A program made the position numbers and the translations under genes. Shown here one piece after another: positions 24,621 to 35,492 of a stretch of DNA of 64,000 bases. Positions within the stretch are counted from its first letter, which is position 1; each line of letters begins with the position of its first letter. The DNA is from Astragalus membranaceus (taxonomy: Eukaryota; Streptophyta; Magnoliopsida; Fabales; Fabaceae): NCBI GenBank assembly GCA_039519185.1, contig CM076847.1, positions 79,769,100 through 79,833,099 on the forward strand. Reading direction: 5' to 3'. The notes beneath the pieces were generated by a model. The model did not search any database, was not told where the DNA came from, and saw only the letters and a list, made by a program, of their open reading frames with translations.

Positions 24621-25911
24621 ATGGCTCCAGTTTTTATCACAGTTTTTTACAACGGTGTCGTTGAAAACACAAACACAGAGGGTGTTGTTTTTAGGTGCGA
24701 TAACACATGCCTTCTCAAACAAAAGTCTAAATTCACATTAGATCAACTTAGACAAGCCATTGAAAGAAAAATCTCTCCTGACCATTCAAAAATGGTTTCT
24801 AGTCTTATCTACCGTTACCCCACAACTCTCACAACTGGCCACAAATTTTACGGTGGTTTGCAACTAACTTCTAATGATGATGTCGATCTTATGTTAGAAC
24901 AATTCAAGACATGTAAACACTTAGGTCTATCTACACCAGAAGTATATGCAGATTTGGTTGATGCTCCTTCAAACTACACACAAACCCAGCCAACTCAAGC
25001 GATCGGATAGACACGAGTCTATCAAAAGTGCTGTTAGGCGGGTAGACAGCAGTTGGAAGCACGTGTTTTGTATTCGCCACATAGCACAGAACTTCATGAG
25101 ACACTTCAAGAACACTTCTGCCAGGAAAGCTGTGGTCAATATGGGTGAGTATTATTTTTTTATAAAAAAAAATCCCTAATATTTTTTCAATAACTTCTTT
25201 ACCAACATTATGTTTTCGTGCTTCAGCATACTCAATGACACAAAAATCCGCCAATCACTACAAAGTCAAGATTGGTGATGAAGTGGGTCCTGATGGGGTG
25301 GCTTGGGTTGAGGACATAAACCCCGAACAATTGATGAAGTGGGTCCTCATATTTTAGGCTGAACGAGACTTTTGTCAAAAAGGGAACCCAGGCACAGGCA
25401 ATGTTGGAGTCAGGAACTATGTACTCTGAACAATTGATGGAAAAAATAGATCACAACCGAGCTGTCTCAAACACGCACAACGTGGCAATTCACGACCAAC
25501 GTGGGAGACCCGCAGGCACATTCGTGGTTAACTTCAGAGACATGACGTGTGAGTGTGGGGAATTTCAGGCACTGCACTATCCTTGTTCCCATGTGATCGC
25601 GGCATGTTCAAAAGTTAATTACGATCACATGGAATTCGTGCAACCACAGTACAGAATGCAGTATGTTTTCAATACGTACATACTTAGAGGAGTTCCCACC
25701 ATTGCCATCTGAGTTGTCATGGCCTGGTTTCAATGGCCCAGAACTGCAGCATGATCCATCTAAACGGAGAGATAAAAAGGGTCGTCCACAGTCTACCCGT
25801 ATTCGTACCGAGATGGATCAAAGAGAAAGGGGTAGTCGCACCAAGAGATGCGGTATTTGTAGAAATGAGGGTCACAACAAAAATAACTGTCCAAACCGCA
25901 ATCTAGACTAG
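24621..25911 (+). pseudogene. MuDR-family transposase gene, DDE core deleted
   Basis: Starts MAPVFITVFYNGVVENTN (ATG at 24621) with the N-terminal region of MuDR-type transposases (LDQLRQAIERKISPDH, SLIYRYPT, DDVDLMLEQFKTC), ending near 25000. It then jumps to SSWKHVFCIRHIAQNFMRHF (a piece just after the second catalytic aspartate) with an intron from about 25143 to 25228. After a shift it continues as KKGTQAQAMLESGTMYSEQ, then the SWIM zinc finger CECGEFQALHYPCSHVIAAC, and after another shift a CCHC knuckle (CGICRNEGHNKNNC) with stop at 25911. Such proteins excise MULEs in the nucleus. All three catalytic acidic residues are missing; the ends are well preserved, suggesting recent internal deletion. 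Confidence 0.88.
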
Positions 25912-27045
25912 TCAAAAATAAGTGTATTTATTTCTGACATGTTTTAGTATTTATGTTTGTTTCCGTTGTTGTAATACAGTTGGTTCCATATTTCAATATA
26001 GCCGATAATATTTTTTTCACAATAATATTTATAATTTCTATTTAGAATTAACAATATTAATTTTCTAAATTAATTAAAATAATTAAATTAAATTAATTTA
26101 AATTAATATATAATAAAAAAAAATTAAAAAACACAGTTCAGAAGTCACCCTGGGGGGGGGGGGGCGACTTCTGAACTAGTTTTTAAAAAAAAATTAAATT
26201 TTTTAGTTCAGAAGTCGTTTTGGGGGGGGGGGGGGGCGACTTCTACACTAAAAATGGGATGTGTGCTAGTTTGGTAAATAATCTAAAAGGTGTGCTATTT
26301 TGGTAATTATTTTTTTTTGGTGCTACAGTCGAAACTTTGCCCCACTTTGGTGCCCTGGTTGCTATTTTGGAAGAGTAGCATCGTTGCTATTTCGGGTTGG
26401 AGGCTAGTTTGGGTTGCTGTCATCGTTGCTTTCCTATAAGTGAAAGGGCGGTGTTCTAATGGATAGATGATGTGATTTCATGCTCTCATTCTTCTTTATT
26501 TTAGCTTCTGTTTATGGTGGTTAAGCATGATGCTTCTGCTGTAAATGGTTAAGCATTTGATTGTTTGTGCTTCTGCCAAGTGGTTAAACTTTGAGGTATA
26601 GTTTCTGCTTGGTGGTTAAGCCTTTGGCCCTATGGCCCTGTTGATGTTTGCTTCTGCCCTATGGTGGTTAAGCGTTTTGCTTCCTTCAAGTGATTAAGCC
26701 TTGAGTTGTGACTTTTGCTTGATGGTTAAGTGTTGGTTTGTTGCTTCCTCCGAGTGGTTAAACCTTGAGTTGTGGTTTCTGCTCGATGGTTAAACATTTG
26801 TTGACTTCTTTGGCACTTAGATGGTTATATCCAAGAGTGGGTTTGTTGATTCTTTTGGAGTGAATGTTGTGGAGACGCTAGAAGAAGCTTGAAGGGGCCC
26901 AAAAGTTGGTCGAAGACTTGTAGGAGCTATGCACCTCAACTGCTACCAATTTGGATTGTTCTTCTTTTTTGTTATTTTTATAGTACCTTTGTATTGCTTA
27001 TCCCAAACTGGAAGTGTTGTGAACACCTTCCAGCTTGCGAGAGGC

Positions 27046-27209
27046 TGTTAAAATATATATAGTAAGCCCATTAGTTGGTTAGTATATAAGGTAGATGGTA
27101 GACTCATTTATAACCTAACTCTTCTCATTTGTAATATTTTACTACCTTTTGATATAATAGATTGTTAAAGCTTTTCTCTTAATTTCCATGGATGCCATGT
27201 TTTTCAACA
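27046..27209 (+). repeat. 3' LTR (164 bp) of the coding-free element
   Basis: Partner of the LTR at 20986. It is followed directly by the target duplication GCAGT and the rest of the split SINE. Confidence 0.9.
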
Positions 27210-27339
27210 GCAGTGACTAATCTCTCGCTCATTGTAGGTGCCTCAAGGGGCAGAACAGCTGACCCAAAGTTTTAACGCTGCTCCGTACCCAAGACGGGGA
27301 TCGAACCCCCGACCCTTGGTTATCTAACTAGGAAAGAAT

Positions 27340-29079
27340 GTGAATAGCTAAGAGAGTAAATTGATGAATTTAAAATAATTTAAGGACTCTTTATTGCATA
27401 ATTAGAGACCAATTTGACAATTTACTAATTACTCTTAAAGAATTTTAACTTTTGATCATTCTTCTTATTAAAAAAACATGTGGTTGAGTGGGTTAGCTTA
27501 TGGGTGTTCATTCTATGGTCATAAATACAGTAACCACTACGGTCATTGACAAGCACTTGTGGTTAAAAAATGGGGGTGCCGTGATTGTGAAGCTGTCACT
27601 TTTTGCAATTGTTTGGCTTTAGTCAGCTGGCTAGTCTTGTATTTGAATTTGAGTAGACACACACTTTATGCTTTGATTTTCTTTCTGAAAGGGACACGTA
27701 CTGTATGGTTTTAATATACACGTTATTTTGTATTTATAATATTCTCATTTCTTGCTTCAAAAAAAAATATTCCATTTCTTGAGTATTTTAAGGACAATAT
27801 TTTAGGTCCAGTTTTTTGTATTTTTCGTGTTAAGTTCTTCAATCAAATAATAAGTATAGAAAATTTCAAAAATTTAATAACAAATTTTTAATAGTTTTAT
27901 TTTTGTTTCCCATAAAAAACAGACATGGTTAATTAGTTCATGTATTATTGTTTGAGTGGAGAATTGAATGATAAAAATAGGCTCTCCTTCCATCTATATT
28001 TTGAAAAATCTATTATAAGTGTTATTATATACACTATGTTGTGTTTTATAAAAATTGAAAAAAAACATTATATAAAAAGGAGGATAATTCTAAAAAAAAT
28101 AAACTAACTAACAAGGGCCGGTCGAAGAGGTAACTGAGTTCGGATCCCACCCCAATGTTTAGAGTTCGAATCTTGAGTGTTGGTGTGACAAAAACTTTGT
28201 TCTCTATGGAAGAACCACATGGGCCGAGAAAAATTCAGAAAAAAGACTAACAATTCTACTAAATTAACCTTATTATGTTAAAAAACATGCAACACAATAG
28301 TAAAATTCTGAAAACAAAAACATTTTTTGGGTAAAATTGAAAAATAATAACTAATATTATATTTGAAATTATAAAATACCATACATTTGCAAGTGTTTTG
28401 TACAATAATTTTGAGAGGTGAGCTCTTCACAATAAACAATAATTTTTGTACTTATTAACAAGAACTTTAAATCATAATTAGCAAGTGTTTTGTACAATGC
28501 ACAGGTATTTTTCACAAATATAAATAATGAAATAAAAGATTTCATAAATGTAAAAATAAATTAATATTTATATACAAATTATTATAGTACTTTGTTTAAA
28601 AAATTAAGAATTGATTATTTGATTGAATATATAAGAAAAATGATATTTATTTTGGTTTAATTTGTAGAAATAGTTAAAAGATGCTATAGAATGAACATGA
28701 AAGGTGCTTTTATGAAGTTCAAACATGAGATAATGAGATATTGAAAATTAAGTGTGGGGGATGGAGTCCTATATATTGGTTATAACGATGTGATGTGCTT
28801 TTATGAGATTCAAACACGAGAATGTTTAAAATTAAATATGAGGCATGAAGCCTTGCATTGGTTGAAACTTAATTGAAAGGCCAAGTGAAGATAATATATA
28901 TGTAAAAAATTATATACTTGTTGCTTAGGAGGGCAGGAGCTATGGATGAAAACATATTGTTGAACAGGTCGCCCTCTTCTTCTCCTCATCTCTTCCCCCC
29001 CTCACCCTCTCAACTACCTCCTACATTCTATCCCCTTTCTCTCTAACCATAACCATAATTCTAGATAGATACTTGCCTT
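27340..29079. other. AT-rich spacer with possible SINE-like piece
   Basis: No genes seen. At about 28116-28235 a segment (AGGGCCGGTCGAAGAGGTAA, then GAGTTCGAATCTTGAG) resembles a degenerate tRNA-derived element, with a box-B-like motif but no clear ends. The rest is AT-rich. Confidence 0.35.
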
Positions 29080-29228
29080 CAGTGGCGGACCTAGGACCCT
29101 GGGGTCGGGGTGTCAAATTTTTTAAGGCCAGTGTCAAATGGGTGTAAAACTTGGTCTACTAGTGCAATTTAAAATTTTTTAGACTATTTATATAGGGTGA
29201 TAAGTACAAAAAAAAATTTCCACCACTG
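29080..29228. mobile_element. Short hAT-like MITE (149 bp)
   Basis: Ends CAGTGGCGGACC and TTCCACCACTG are near-perfect inverted repeats. The flanks are CTTGCCTT and CTTGCCAT, an 8-bp duplication with one mismatch. No coding content. Confidence 0.75.
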
Positions 29229-29424
29229 CTTGCCATGTGAATGGCCAAATAAGCAATGGTATATCCTAATCATCTTTATAATTGAGGAGAGAGAGATATC
29301 AAGACAGAGATACATAAGATCGAGAGAATGAAAGGATAGAGTGAATGAGAGAATCCGAATCTATTTATATTTTTGAAACAAAATATAAATATCATACATA
29401 TATCAATACCTACAAATTAAAGTC

Positions 29425-29430
<6 letters not shown>

Positions 29431-29481
<51 letters not shown>
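29431..29481. repeat. (AT)n microsatellite
   Basis: About 25 AT repeats directly next to the SINE-like element at 29485. Confidence 0.95.
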
Positions 29482-29484
<3 letters not shown>

Positions 29485-29486
<2 letters not shown>

Positions 29487-29590
29487 ATAAGCAATGTTAG
29501 TGGGGATGAGGGAGGGATTGTTAGTTTTTAGGGTTTGAACCCGGTACTTCATTCTTGCAGACGCCAACCGAGCTACCTACTTGGGATTAT
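29485..29590 (-). mobile_element. tRNA-derived SINE
   Basis: On the minus strand TAGCTCGGTTGGCG (box A, complement of about 29562-29575) is followed by GGGTTCAAACCC (box B, complement of 29531-29542) at tRNA-like spacing, then TTTTTAG-type sequence. The acceptor stem is absent, so it is not a working tRNA gene. Its end runs into the AT microsatellite. Confidence 0.6.
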
Positions 29591-29939
29591 TATATATATT
29601 ATTTGACTATTATGATTAAATGATTATGTAATATTTGTTATTAATTTTTTTTGCCCCATGTTGTGGGTCTCTCGCTTGGCCTAATCAAAATTTTGATGTA
29701 TGAATAAAAAAAGGTTGTTTGTCTCTTTCGGTTGATACATTAAAAAATCTTGTGATAAAGAGGGGTTGGTCGTGGCAAAATGTGTAAGGTGAATGGAGAG
29801 AGAGCACACAAGAAGAAAGAAGAAGAAGAAGGAGAAGGAGACAAAGACAATCACAGGACAGTACCCGATTATCAAACAACCTTTCTTTACAAAGTAAATG
29901 GATTGTGACCCTTAATCCGATCTTTTTACATTATTATCG

Positions 29940-31630
29940 ATTTGGTTTTCCTAAATTCCTCTCATCATCTGGGTTTCCTTCTAAATCAGCTCATCTTTCT
30001 TTCACTCCCTCTTGCTGCTGATATTTAAGGTGAGAACCGACAAGTCAACTCCTCTCTCTCTCTAATTATAATTTTGACTTGCTGAATTTGACTTTATCTC
30101 TGTTTATTTTCCATATATGTGTGGAGGCATTTCTCAAATTTTTGTTTCCATTTTTAGTGATTGTTTTTTGTCTTATGTTTAATAATGCAATCTTGTTTAC
30201 AATTTGTGATGTTGCTGTAAAGGGGCATTCTACTGCAATCATATGAAGGGTTGCAAGTCATTCATTTAAAGTTTACTTTCTAAACTTATTGTATGTTGTT
30301 GAACTGTAAATGCAACCCTCGCATCAATTTGATGTTTTTCGGTTGGCATCTTTTGAACACTGCTAATGCCATTTTCGACTAAGAAGAGTCTGTTTGATAA
30401 CAATAACATTGAAATTGAAAACCAGTGCTGAAATTATAGGAAACTATAATTGTATTTTGGGGCTTTTGGAATATTCCAATACTTATTCACTTAATTTCAT
30501 TTTTAGTATCTCTTAAACAAAGAACACTAGATCAATTTCAGTGATGTTGAGTTCTCGCTTTAGACACAGATCATGAGTTATTGATTGATTGTGCACTGAA
30601 TGTATGAGGTTGATCTCAGTATAAGGGTTCTCCATTCATCTACGCCTTGAGTGGAATCCGCCGTCAATTAAATGTTGTAAATGCATACTGTATGCTGATC
30701 TCACTGTTAAGTTATGAATTGAATATCTTATATTTTTAGAACACTTATGTCCAATAATCTATTAAGGATATCTAAATTCATAGATAATTGTTATGGGAGT
30801 TTCCTCTTGTTGTCTGTGATGCTTCATATGTTATTTTTACTTTCTAGAGGTGTCTGTCTGCATGTGTTTGTTTCTAAGTGGCTTACCTTGGGAGTCGGCC
30901 GTCGGGTGCTGGATTAGTTTTTATAGTCTCGTATTCTCTGCAGTATAAAAGTATACTGAGTATTTGGTGCCAGGAATGTTTGTTAAAGATATAAAACTTT
31001 TGGGCCTATGTTTTAATTAATTTAATTTCTAAAAAGCTAATTCAACACTGACAGAGACAGTGATCTTCACTGTATTGCTTAGGTTGCTTCTTAGATGCAT
31101 AAGAACAAGTTCAAACATAGACTCATGATGTATTATTTTATAATCGCATTATCTGTCACCACTCTTCTACATTCACCTGATCGGTGGTAATAAGCTCTTC
31201 CAAACAGGGCCATAGACCTTGGCGTTGGCAATAGCAATATTTTGTGTCATTCCATTATTGTATTTCTAGGTGTTGGGAAAGGTTTTCGTAGCTAGGCTGT
31301 AATAAAAATTGGCATTTTAAAGGGTGTCCATTTTAATGGAATTTAGTGCAGTTCTAAAACATGCTCATGAAGTAAGCATAGCTTGGTCTATACTTCGTTG
31401 GTCTATACTTTGTAGTGTCGTCAATGAAATTTGGAATGAGTAGTTATAGATTTTGGTGGTTCTGAATTTCTGATAAACTAACTCCTGATTGTCCTTGAGA
31501 TCACTGTGCAGGCACTAAGTCTTACTGAAATTATGTTTTCCATGTTACCAAAAGTTCAAAACTTTGTGTGCTCCATTATTGATTAATGCATGACATTTTC
31601 ATTTTTTGATTTGCTTTATGTTCTTTGACA
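29940..31630 (+). other. Leader exon and 5' UTR intron of the F-box gene (inferred)
   Basis: A pyrimidine-rich leader ends with TTTAAG|GTGAGAAC near 30030. The coding exon follows the acceptor TTCTTTGACAG at 31631. The stretch between is AT-rich with no other gene and is best read as a 1.6-kb intron in the untranslated leader. The transcription start was not identified. Confidence 0.45.
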
Positions 31631-31645
31631 GTCAGGATTATTGCT

Positions 31646-32767
31646 ATGTCAGTTGCACCAATTGATAGCATCGCCTCATTGAGTAGTGATCTCTTTTATG
31701 ACATATTACGACGTCTTGATGGCCCTGCGCTGGCTAGTTTAGCTTGTACATGTGCAGCGTTTTGTTCCATCTCGAAAGAAGAGAGTTTATGGGAAAATGT
31801 ATGTTCGTCTGTATGGCCATCAACCAATAGGGAGGATGTCAAAACTTTAATATCCTCTATCGGCGGATTCAGAAAATTCTACGCCGATTGTTTCCCTCTT
31901 ATTGTAAACAAGGAGGTTGGTGAGTATCAATGGAACAACCATCTTGAGTACCCTGATGATTGGACTGAAGCAGAATATTATGGAGATACAAATGAATTTG
32001 AAAGCATCACCCCATCAGATTTTGTTTCTATTGTAGATATTAGGTTTAAGGACAAACCAATCTGTTCCAAAGTTCTATGGGGAATCCCAAACGCGAATGG
32101 CTACGATGGTTGGTTCTACAACTGTCCATTTCGGATCGATCTTCTCAATTATGCAGATAGAGACGATAACAATGATGGCGTCGTGACCCTTTCGGTGTCT
32201 GATGGTCTTCCACCAATTATATCCATGGAAAGGGAAAGAAAAGACGGGAAGCTATGGCGAGAGCTTCGTGATGGTCTCCTGCTTAGTTGGATTATAGTAA
32301 ACAAGAAAATAAAACAAGCTGCTAATCTCGCTAGTTGGAGTCCTCTTGATGGGCAAAGACATTGGCCAACAGATAAAGATTTTGTCATTCGTTTCGGATC
32401 TATTCTCCCTGCGAAAGACATTCTTCCTTCTCAAGTGGTGCAGTGTATCCTTATGATGAAGTTTAGAGTGGCAAATATTGAAGAAGAAGGGGTTGAAACA
32501 ACTCTTAAGTTAACAGAACTAAGCATGCAATTAGAAGATATGGAAGGTGCTCATGTTAATGGAAGAAACAGTTTGCATATTCTTAAGGAAGCACTTAGTT
32601 GTCGAAGGAGCAAAAATTATAGTGAAGTTCTTGAGTCTTGTCACATGTATTCAAAAGTGCAAAATGAGTTGAGGGAGGAGAAGATGAGAAATGAAAGTAG
32701 GTTGGATACAATTTGTATTTTAAGTGGCATTGCTGCTTTTATGACATTCTGGTATTATGTTTTGTGA
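31646..32767 (+). CDS. F-box protein, At2g27310/At2g36090-like
   Basis: An intact single coding exon of 373 residues; the ATG at 31646 lies 15 bases after a good splice acceptor. Residues about 8-55 form an F-box (SLSSDLFYDILRRLDGPALA, SLACTCAAFCSI, ESLWENVC). F-box proteins bind SKP1 and select targets for SCF ubiquitin ligases. The middle has the conserved EYPDDWTEAEYYGD and KVLWGIPNANGYDGWFYNCP segments of this plant subgroup. The C-terminus (residues about 353-372, ICILSGIAAFMTFWYYVL) is a predicted membrane anchor, suggesting tethering to an internal membrane. The substrate is unknown. It converges on the ALMT gene, with 213 bp between stop codons. Codon usage and the open frame look normal, unlike the surrounding transposons. 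Confidence 0.92.
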   Translation: MSVAPIDSIASLSSDLFYDILRRLDGPALASLACTCAAFCSISKEESLWENVCSSVWPSTNREDVKTLISSIGGFRKFYADCFPLIVNKEVGEYQWNNHLEYPDDWTEAEYYGDTNEFESITPSDFVSIVDIRFKDKPICSKVLWGIPNANGYDGWFYNCPFRIDLLNYADRDDNNDGVVTLSVSDGLPPIISMERERKDGKLWRELRDGLLLSWIIVNKKIKQAANLASWSPLDGQRHWPTDKDFVIRFGSILPAKDILPSQVVQCILMMKFRVANIEEEGVETTLKLTELSMQLEDMEGAHVNGRNSLHILKEALSCRRSKNYSEVLESCHMYSKVQNELREEKMRNESRLDTICILSGIAAFMTFWYYVL

Positions 32768-32980
32768 AATGGAAGGATATTGTTGGTTTTTTTTACTGGA
32801 ATAAGCTAACGTTGATTTGACATAAGATCAACTTTAGGACTCATTTTCTGTAAAATAAAATTACTAATATAAGTAATTAATTTTGTTTGTGTTTATTCAA
32901 GTTAAATGTGAAAAATATTATTTATGAACAAAACTGTTTCAAGAAGTAATTATTAATAAGTGAATTGAAGAATCACATAG
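32768..32980. other. Shared 3' region of convergent F-box and ALMT genes
   Basis: An AT-rich 213-bp spacer with AATAAA-like signals (AAAATAAAATTAC at about 32852); both transcripts must end here. No other feature seen. Confidence 0.5.
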
Positions 32981-35086
32981 TTATATTTGGTCACGAAAAC
33001 CAGCTATGTCTCCAAGTTGCTCTAGCTCTTTGGTCAATTCCTCTACTTTTTCCACCACTTCTTTGAGTAAGAACACGAAGCTAGCAATTGCTAGTGCATC
33101 AGTGTTCTCAATTGATGCTATGTTGGACGTGGAAATAATCAAGCTTAGCTCAGCTCTTGCTGCTTTCAACTTTGATGAAATGTGTGGTTCAGCCTCCCAT
33201 TTCTTCATCTGTTTCATGCTGTCTCCAAGTTCTCGCAGAGTACACACAACCTTTGACCCAATTGTTTCATACGAATTGAATTGGACTATTTGACTTGTTG
33301 ATGCCAGTGCCTTGATCTATCATGCAAGAGAACATTTGAACCCAAAATAAGCCAATATATTATTTGTAAAGGAATAAGGATAAGGATTGCTGATTGGCTA
33401 TTCCTAAATCAGCTTTACTAAAGCATTTTTCAAAAATTTGTTTTTGGAAGCAAACATCCTAGAAATTAGTTTCCGACACTAATAAGTGCGTGTGGAAAAA
33501 ATGGGGTGCCAATAGTAATTCCTTTTCTAAATGTATACTCATTCTGTTTTCGTTTTTAAGCAAAGGCATCTAAGAAAATCATTTAATTATCTAAAATGGA
33601 GCAATTAATAAGAGTAAATTTATTACTTTAACTAAAAATAGCTTCAACATGGTTGAATTTAATAACATGAATAAGTGAATATTTTTTATTAAATACGAAA
33701 ACAAAACATTTAATTTAATTAACTACGAACCTTTCTTAAGGCTCGGAGACAACCTCCAAGGGCAAGAATAACTGCAGCCAACTCTCGAAGAACCTCTCCA
33801 ATCTTTAGGTATTTCTCCCAAGGGTAGGAAAATCCAAACTTTCCATGCCATGGTTCCCATTTTGCAAAATTTGCCTGTAGCACACATATTTTTTGGATGA
33901 GAGTTACAGATCTAGGACTAAGTCACATACACAAATGGTTCTTCTATAGACTATATATATATATATATATATACATACCAGTAACTCATCCTTTGACTTG
34001 GAGTTCAAAAACGACTTGCAAACTGTTAAGCTTGCACCAACACCGTCACCGGCACCAGCACCGGCACCTTCCTTATTTTCTTTTTCACTAGCCAATTTAC
34101 CATATTCCTCTAAGCAGTCTGCATTTTGAAAAACCAAACTTTCTTTTTTATTTAGCTGACATATATTTATTATTCATACCGTTATTGCTATATCAGCTAG
34201 CGACTTGGAGTACATAATACCTTGAAATGAATTGGCAAGGTCATGGAATCTTGAGACCATGGAGCCATGAAGTTCATCACTGGCCCACAACGGAAAAACA
34301 AGCAAGTTAACACAAATACACACAATGAATCCCATGAATATTGTTGAAAGACGTTCACGTGCTAAATCCCAAATTTTCTGATCAGTGCGCACACCAGACA
34401 CCACAACTAGATTAAAAGTCAATATGAAAATCATCACTCCATAATCATATCTCTTCTTTATGCTCCGAAACATTCTAACATATGTGGCTATTGTACCTGA
34501 ATGAAAAATAATCAACATTTAGTTTCCCACTACTTAATTAATATCAGAACTAAATCATTCATTATTTTCTTACCAAAAATAAATACAGAAGCACCAATGA
34601 AAATTGAGTTGCCAACCCCACCAAGGTTTTGGGCCAAAACTGCTGCCATACAACCCACTCCACCTCCTACTATAGTTCCCATCCCGCGATTTAAACCTTT
34701 ACCTAGTGTAGCTCCTGCATATGTATATATATATTGTTAGTTATCATGGAGTTAATTAATGAGTTAAAGTAATGGTAATTTATTTTGTGTACTGAAAAAG
34801 TACCTGCAGTAAATTCAAAGATGACAATAACAGTCATGATAGCCCACATTGCATTTTCTCCAACTTGTTCATAGAGAGGATCTAAGAGGTACAAAAGTGA
34901 AACCAAAACAAGGGAGGTTCCAACTTTGATACTATGAATTATATTTTTAGCGTCTTTCATTTGTTGTTTGTCCCTGAGGTAGGAAGTAACTGGGACAAGA
35001 GACCGCTTGATTTTGTTTTCCTTACTAGGAGCAATATTTTCTTCTTCTCTAATATTGCTAATGGATATAACATGAGTTGAATCCAT
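32981..35086 (-). CDS. ALMT: Aluminium-activated malate transporter (ALMT), frameshift in exon 2
   Basis: Six exons on the minus strand with consensus splice sites: 34804-35086, 34574-34715, 34221-34496, 33979-34118, 33731-33874 and 32981-33316. Exons 1-3 encode the membrane domain (SIKVGTSLVLVSLLYLLDPLY, AMWAIMTVIVIFEFTAG, ATLGKGLNRGMG, GTIATYVRMFRSIKKRYDYG, LSTIFMGFIVCICVNLLVFP). Exon 5 has the WEPWHGKF motif typical of ALMTs, and exons 4-6 the cytosolic tail. ALMTs are anion channels that pass malate across plasma or vacuolar membranes. The exons total 1321 bases, one too many for a frame: exon 2 has an extra G in a GGGG run (plus-strand C run at 34678-34681), so the conserved reading after NRGMG continues in another frame. 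Without that base the protein would be 439 residues, normal for the family. It is a recent pseudogene or a sequence error. Confidence 0.85.
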
Positions 35087-35148
35087 TTTTTGGTTTTTAC
35101 TTCCTCTTGGAGTTTGATTGAGTGTAGCTGGTTTGTGGAGAGATGTCG

Positions 35149-35158
35149 TATTTATAAT
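35149..35158 (-). promoter_or_regulatory. TATA box of the ALMT gene
   Basis: The minus strand reads ATTATAAATAC, about 65 bp before the ATG, followed by a CT-rich leader with TCTCTCC. Confidence 0.55.
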
Positions 35159-35159
35159 T

Positions 35160-35380
35160 ACTTGGAATGAGAAATGGACAGTGTAATGTGGAGGGTGATG
35201 GAAGTATATGGATCATGAAATGACAAATTAACTAGTGGATGCTGGCCAAATTGTATTTCTCCCCACTGAAGACATGACAAGATATAAACAAATGAAGCAG
35301 GTACTACCAATATCTTTAGTGCTAATTATTACTTTAGTGGCACCCGCATGCACACACGAACTACGGAACTAGTTTAAAAA
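35160..35380. other. ALMT upstream region
   Basis: Promoter-position sequence of the ALMT gene. No specific regulatory element could be assigned. The adjoining MULE lies immediately beyond. Confidence 0.4.
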
Positions 35381-35492
35381 TTAGGGTGTTTTTTTTTTTA
35401 AAATAACAGATTGTAACAACAAACAAAACGAAAACATAATAGAAACTAACAGATTGCAACAACAAACAAAACGAAAACATATATAATAGAAA

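Larger units (their letters stand above)
23737..26341 (+). mobile_element. MuDR-type MULE with internal deletion, 9-bp target duplication
   Basis: Terminal inverted repeats begin GGCAAAGTTTCGACTGTAGC and end with the complement; the flanks are CCACTTTGG (23728-23736 and 26342-26350). The repeats extend about 250 bp and contain GTTCAGAAGTCGCC units and long C or G runs (C18 at 23842-23859, G13 and G15 at 26152 and 26222). Between them are an N-terminal transposase exon, a fragment of the catalytic region and the C-terminal SWIM and zinc-knuckle exons. The DDE core is deleted, so the copy is non-autonomous. Confidence 0.9.
20986..27209 (+). mobile_element. Coding-free LTR retrotransposon, target duplication GCAGT
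   Basis: Two LTRs (20986-21169 and 27046-27209) start TGTTAAAATATA and end TTTTTCAACA, and the element is flanked by GCAGT (20981-20985 and 27210-27214). The primer site TGGTATCAGAGCA, initiator-tRNA-Met type, follows the 5' LTR; a purine-rich GCGAGAGGC precedes the 3' LTR. Removing the nested hAT and MULE leaves about 2.57 kb in total. The internal region has no gag or pol, only spacer and imperfect GTGGTTAAGC-type repeats at 26505-26800, so it must rely on another element's proteins. Its size lies between TRIM and LARD classes. Confidence 0.88.
20928..27339 (-). mobile_element. tRNA-derived SINE, split by a retrotransposon
   Basis: With the LTR element (20986-27209) and one GCAGT removed, a body of about 150 bp remains. 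On the minus strand it has a box-B-like GGGGGTTCGATCCCCG (near 27300), and it ends in ACC followed by an A-run (plus-strand T-run at 20944-20951). It is flanked by near-identical 17-bp repeats, TCTAACTCGGAAAGAAT at 20928-20944 and TCTAACTAGGAAAGAAT at 27323-27339, a typical LINE-made target duplication. The box A is not clear. It is not a functional tRNA gene. Confidence 0.65.

Noticed and set aside
27283..27325. tRNA-like segment with GGTTCGATCCCCG on minus
   Set aside because: There is no acceptor stem or anticodon arm, and long target duplications mark it as a SINE.
29531..29575. Possible tRNA gene (boxes A and B)
   Set aside because: The cloverleaf cannot be closed; SINE structure is more likely.
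31625..31645. Upstream start for the F-box protein at 31625
   Set aside because: That codon is TTG and lies in the intron before the acceptor; the ATG at 31646 is the first in the exon.
34174..34220. Extension of ALMT exon 3 to the stop at 34174
   Set aside because: A good donor at 34220 with matching phase to exon 4 (DCLEEYGKL) gives the family-like reading.
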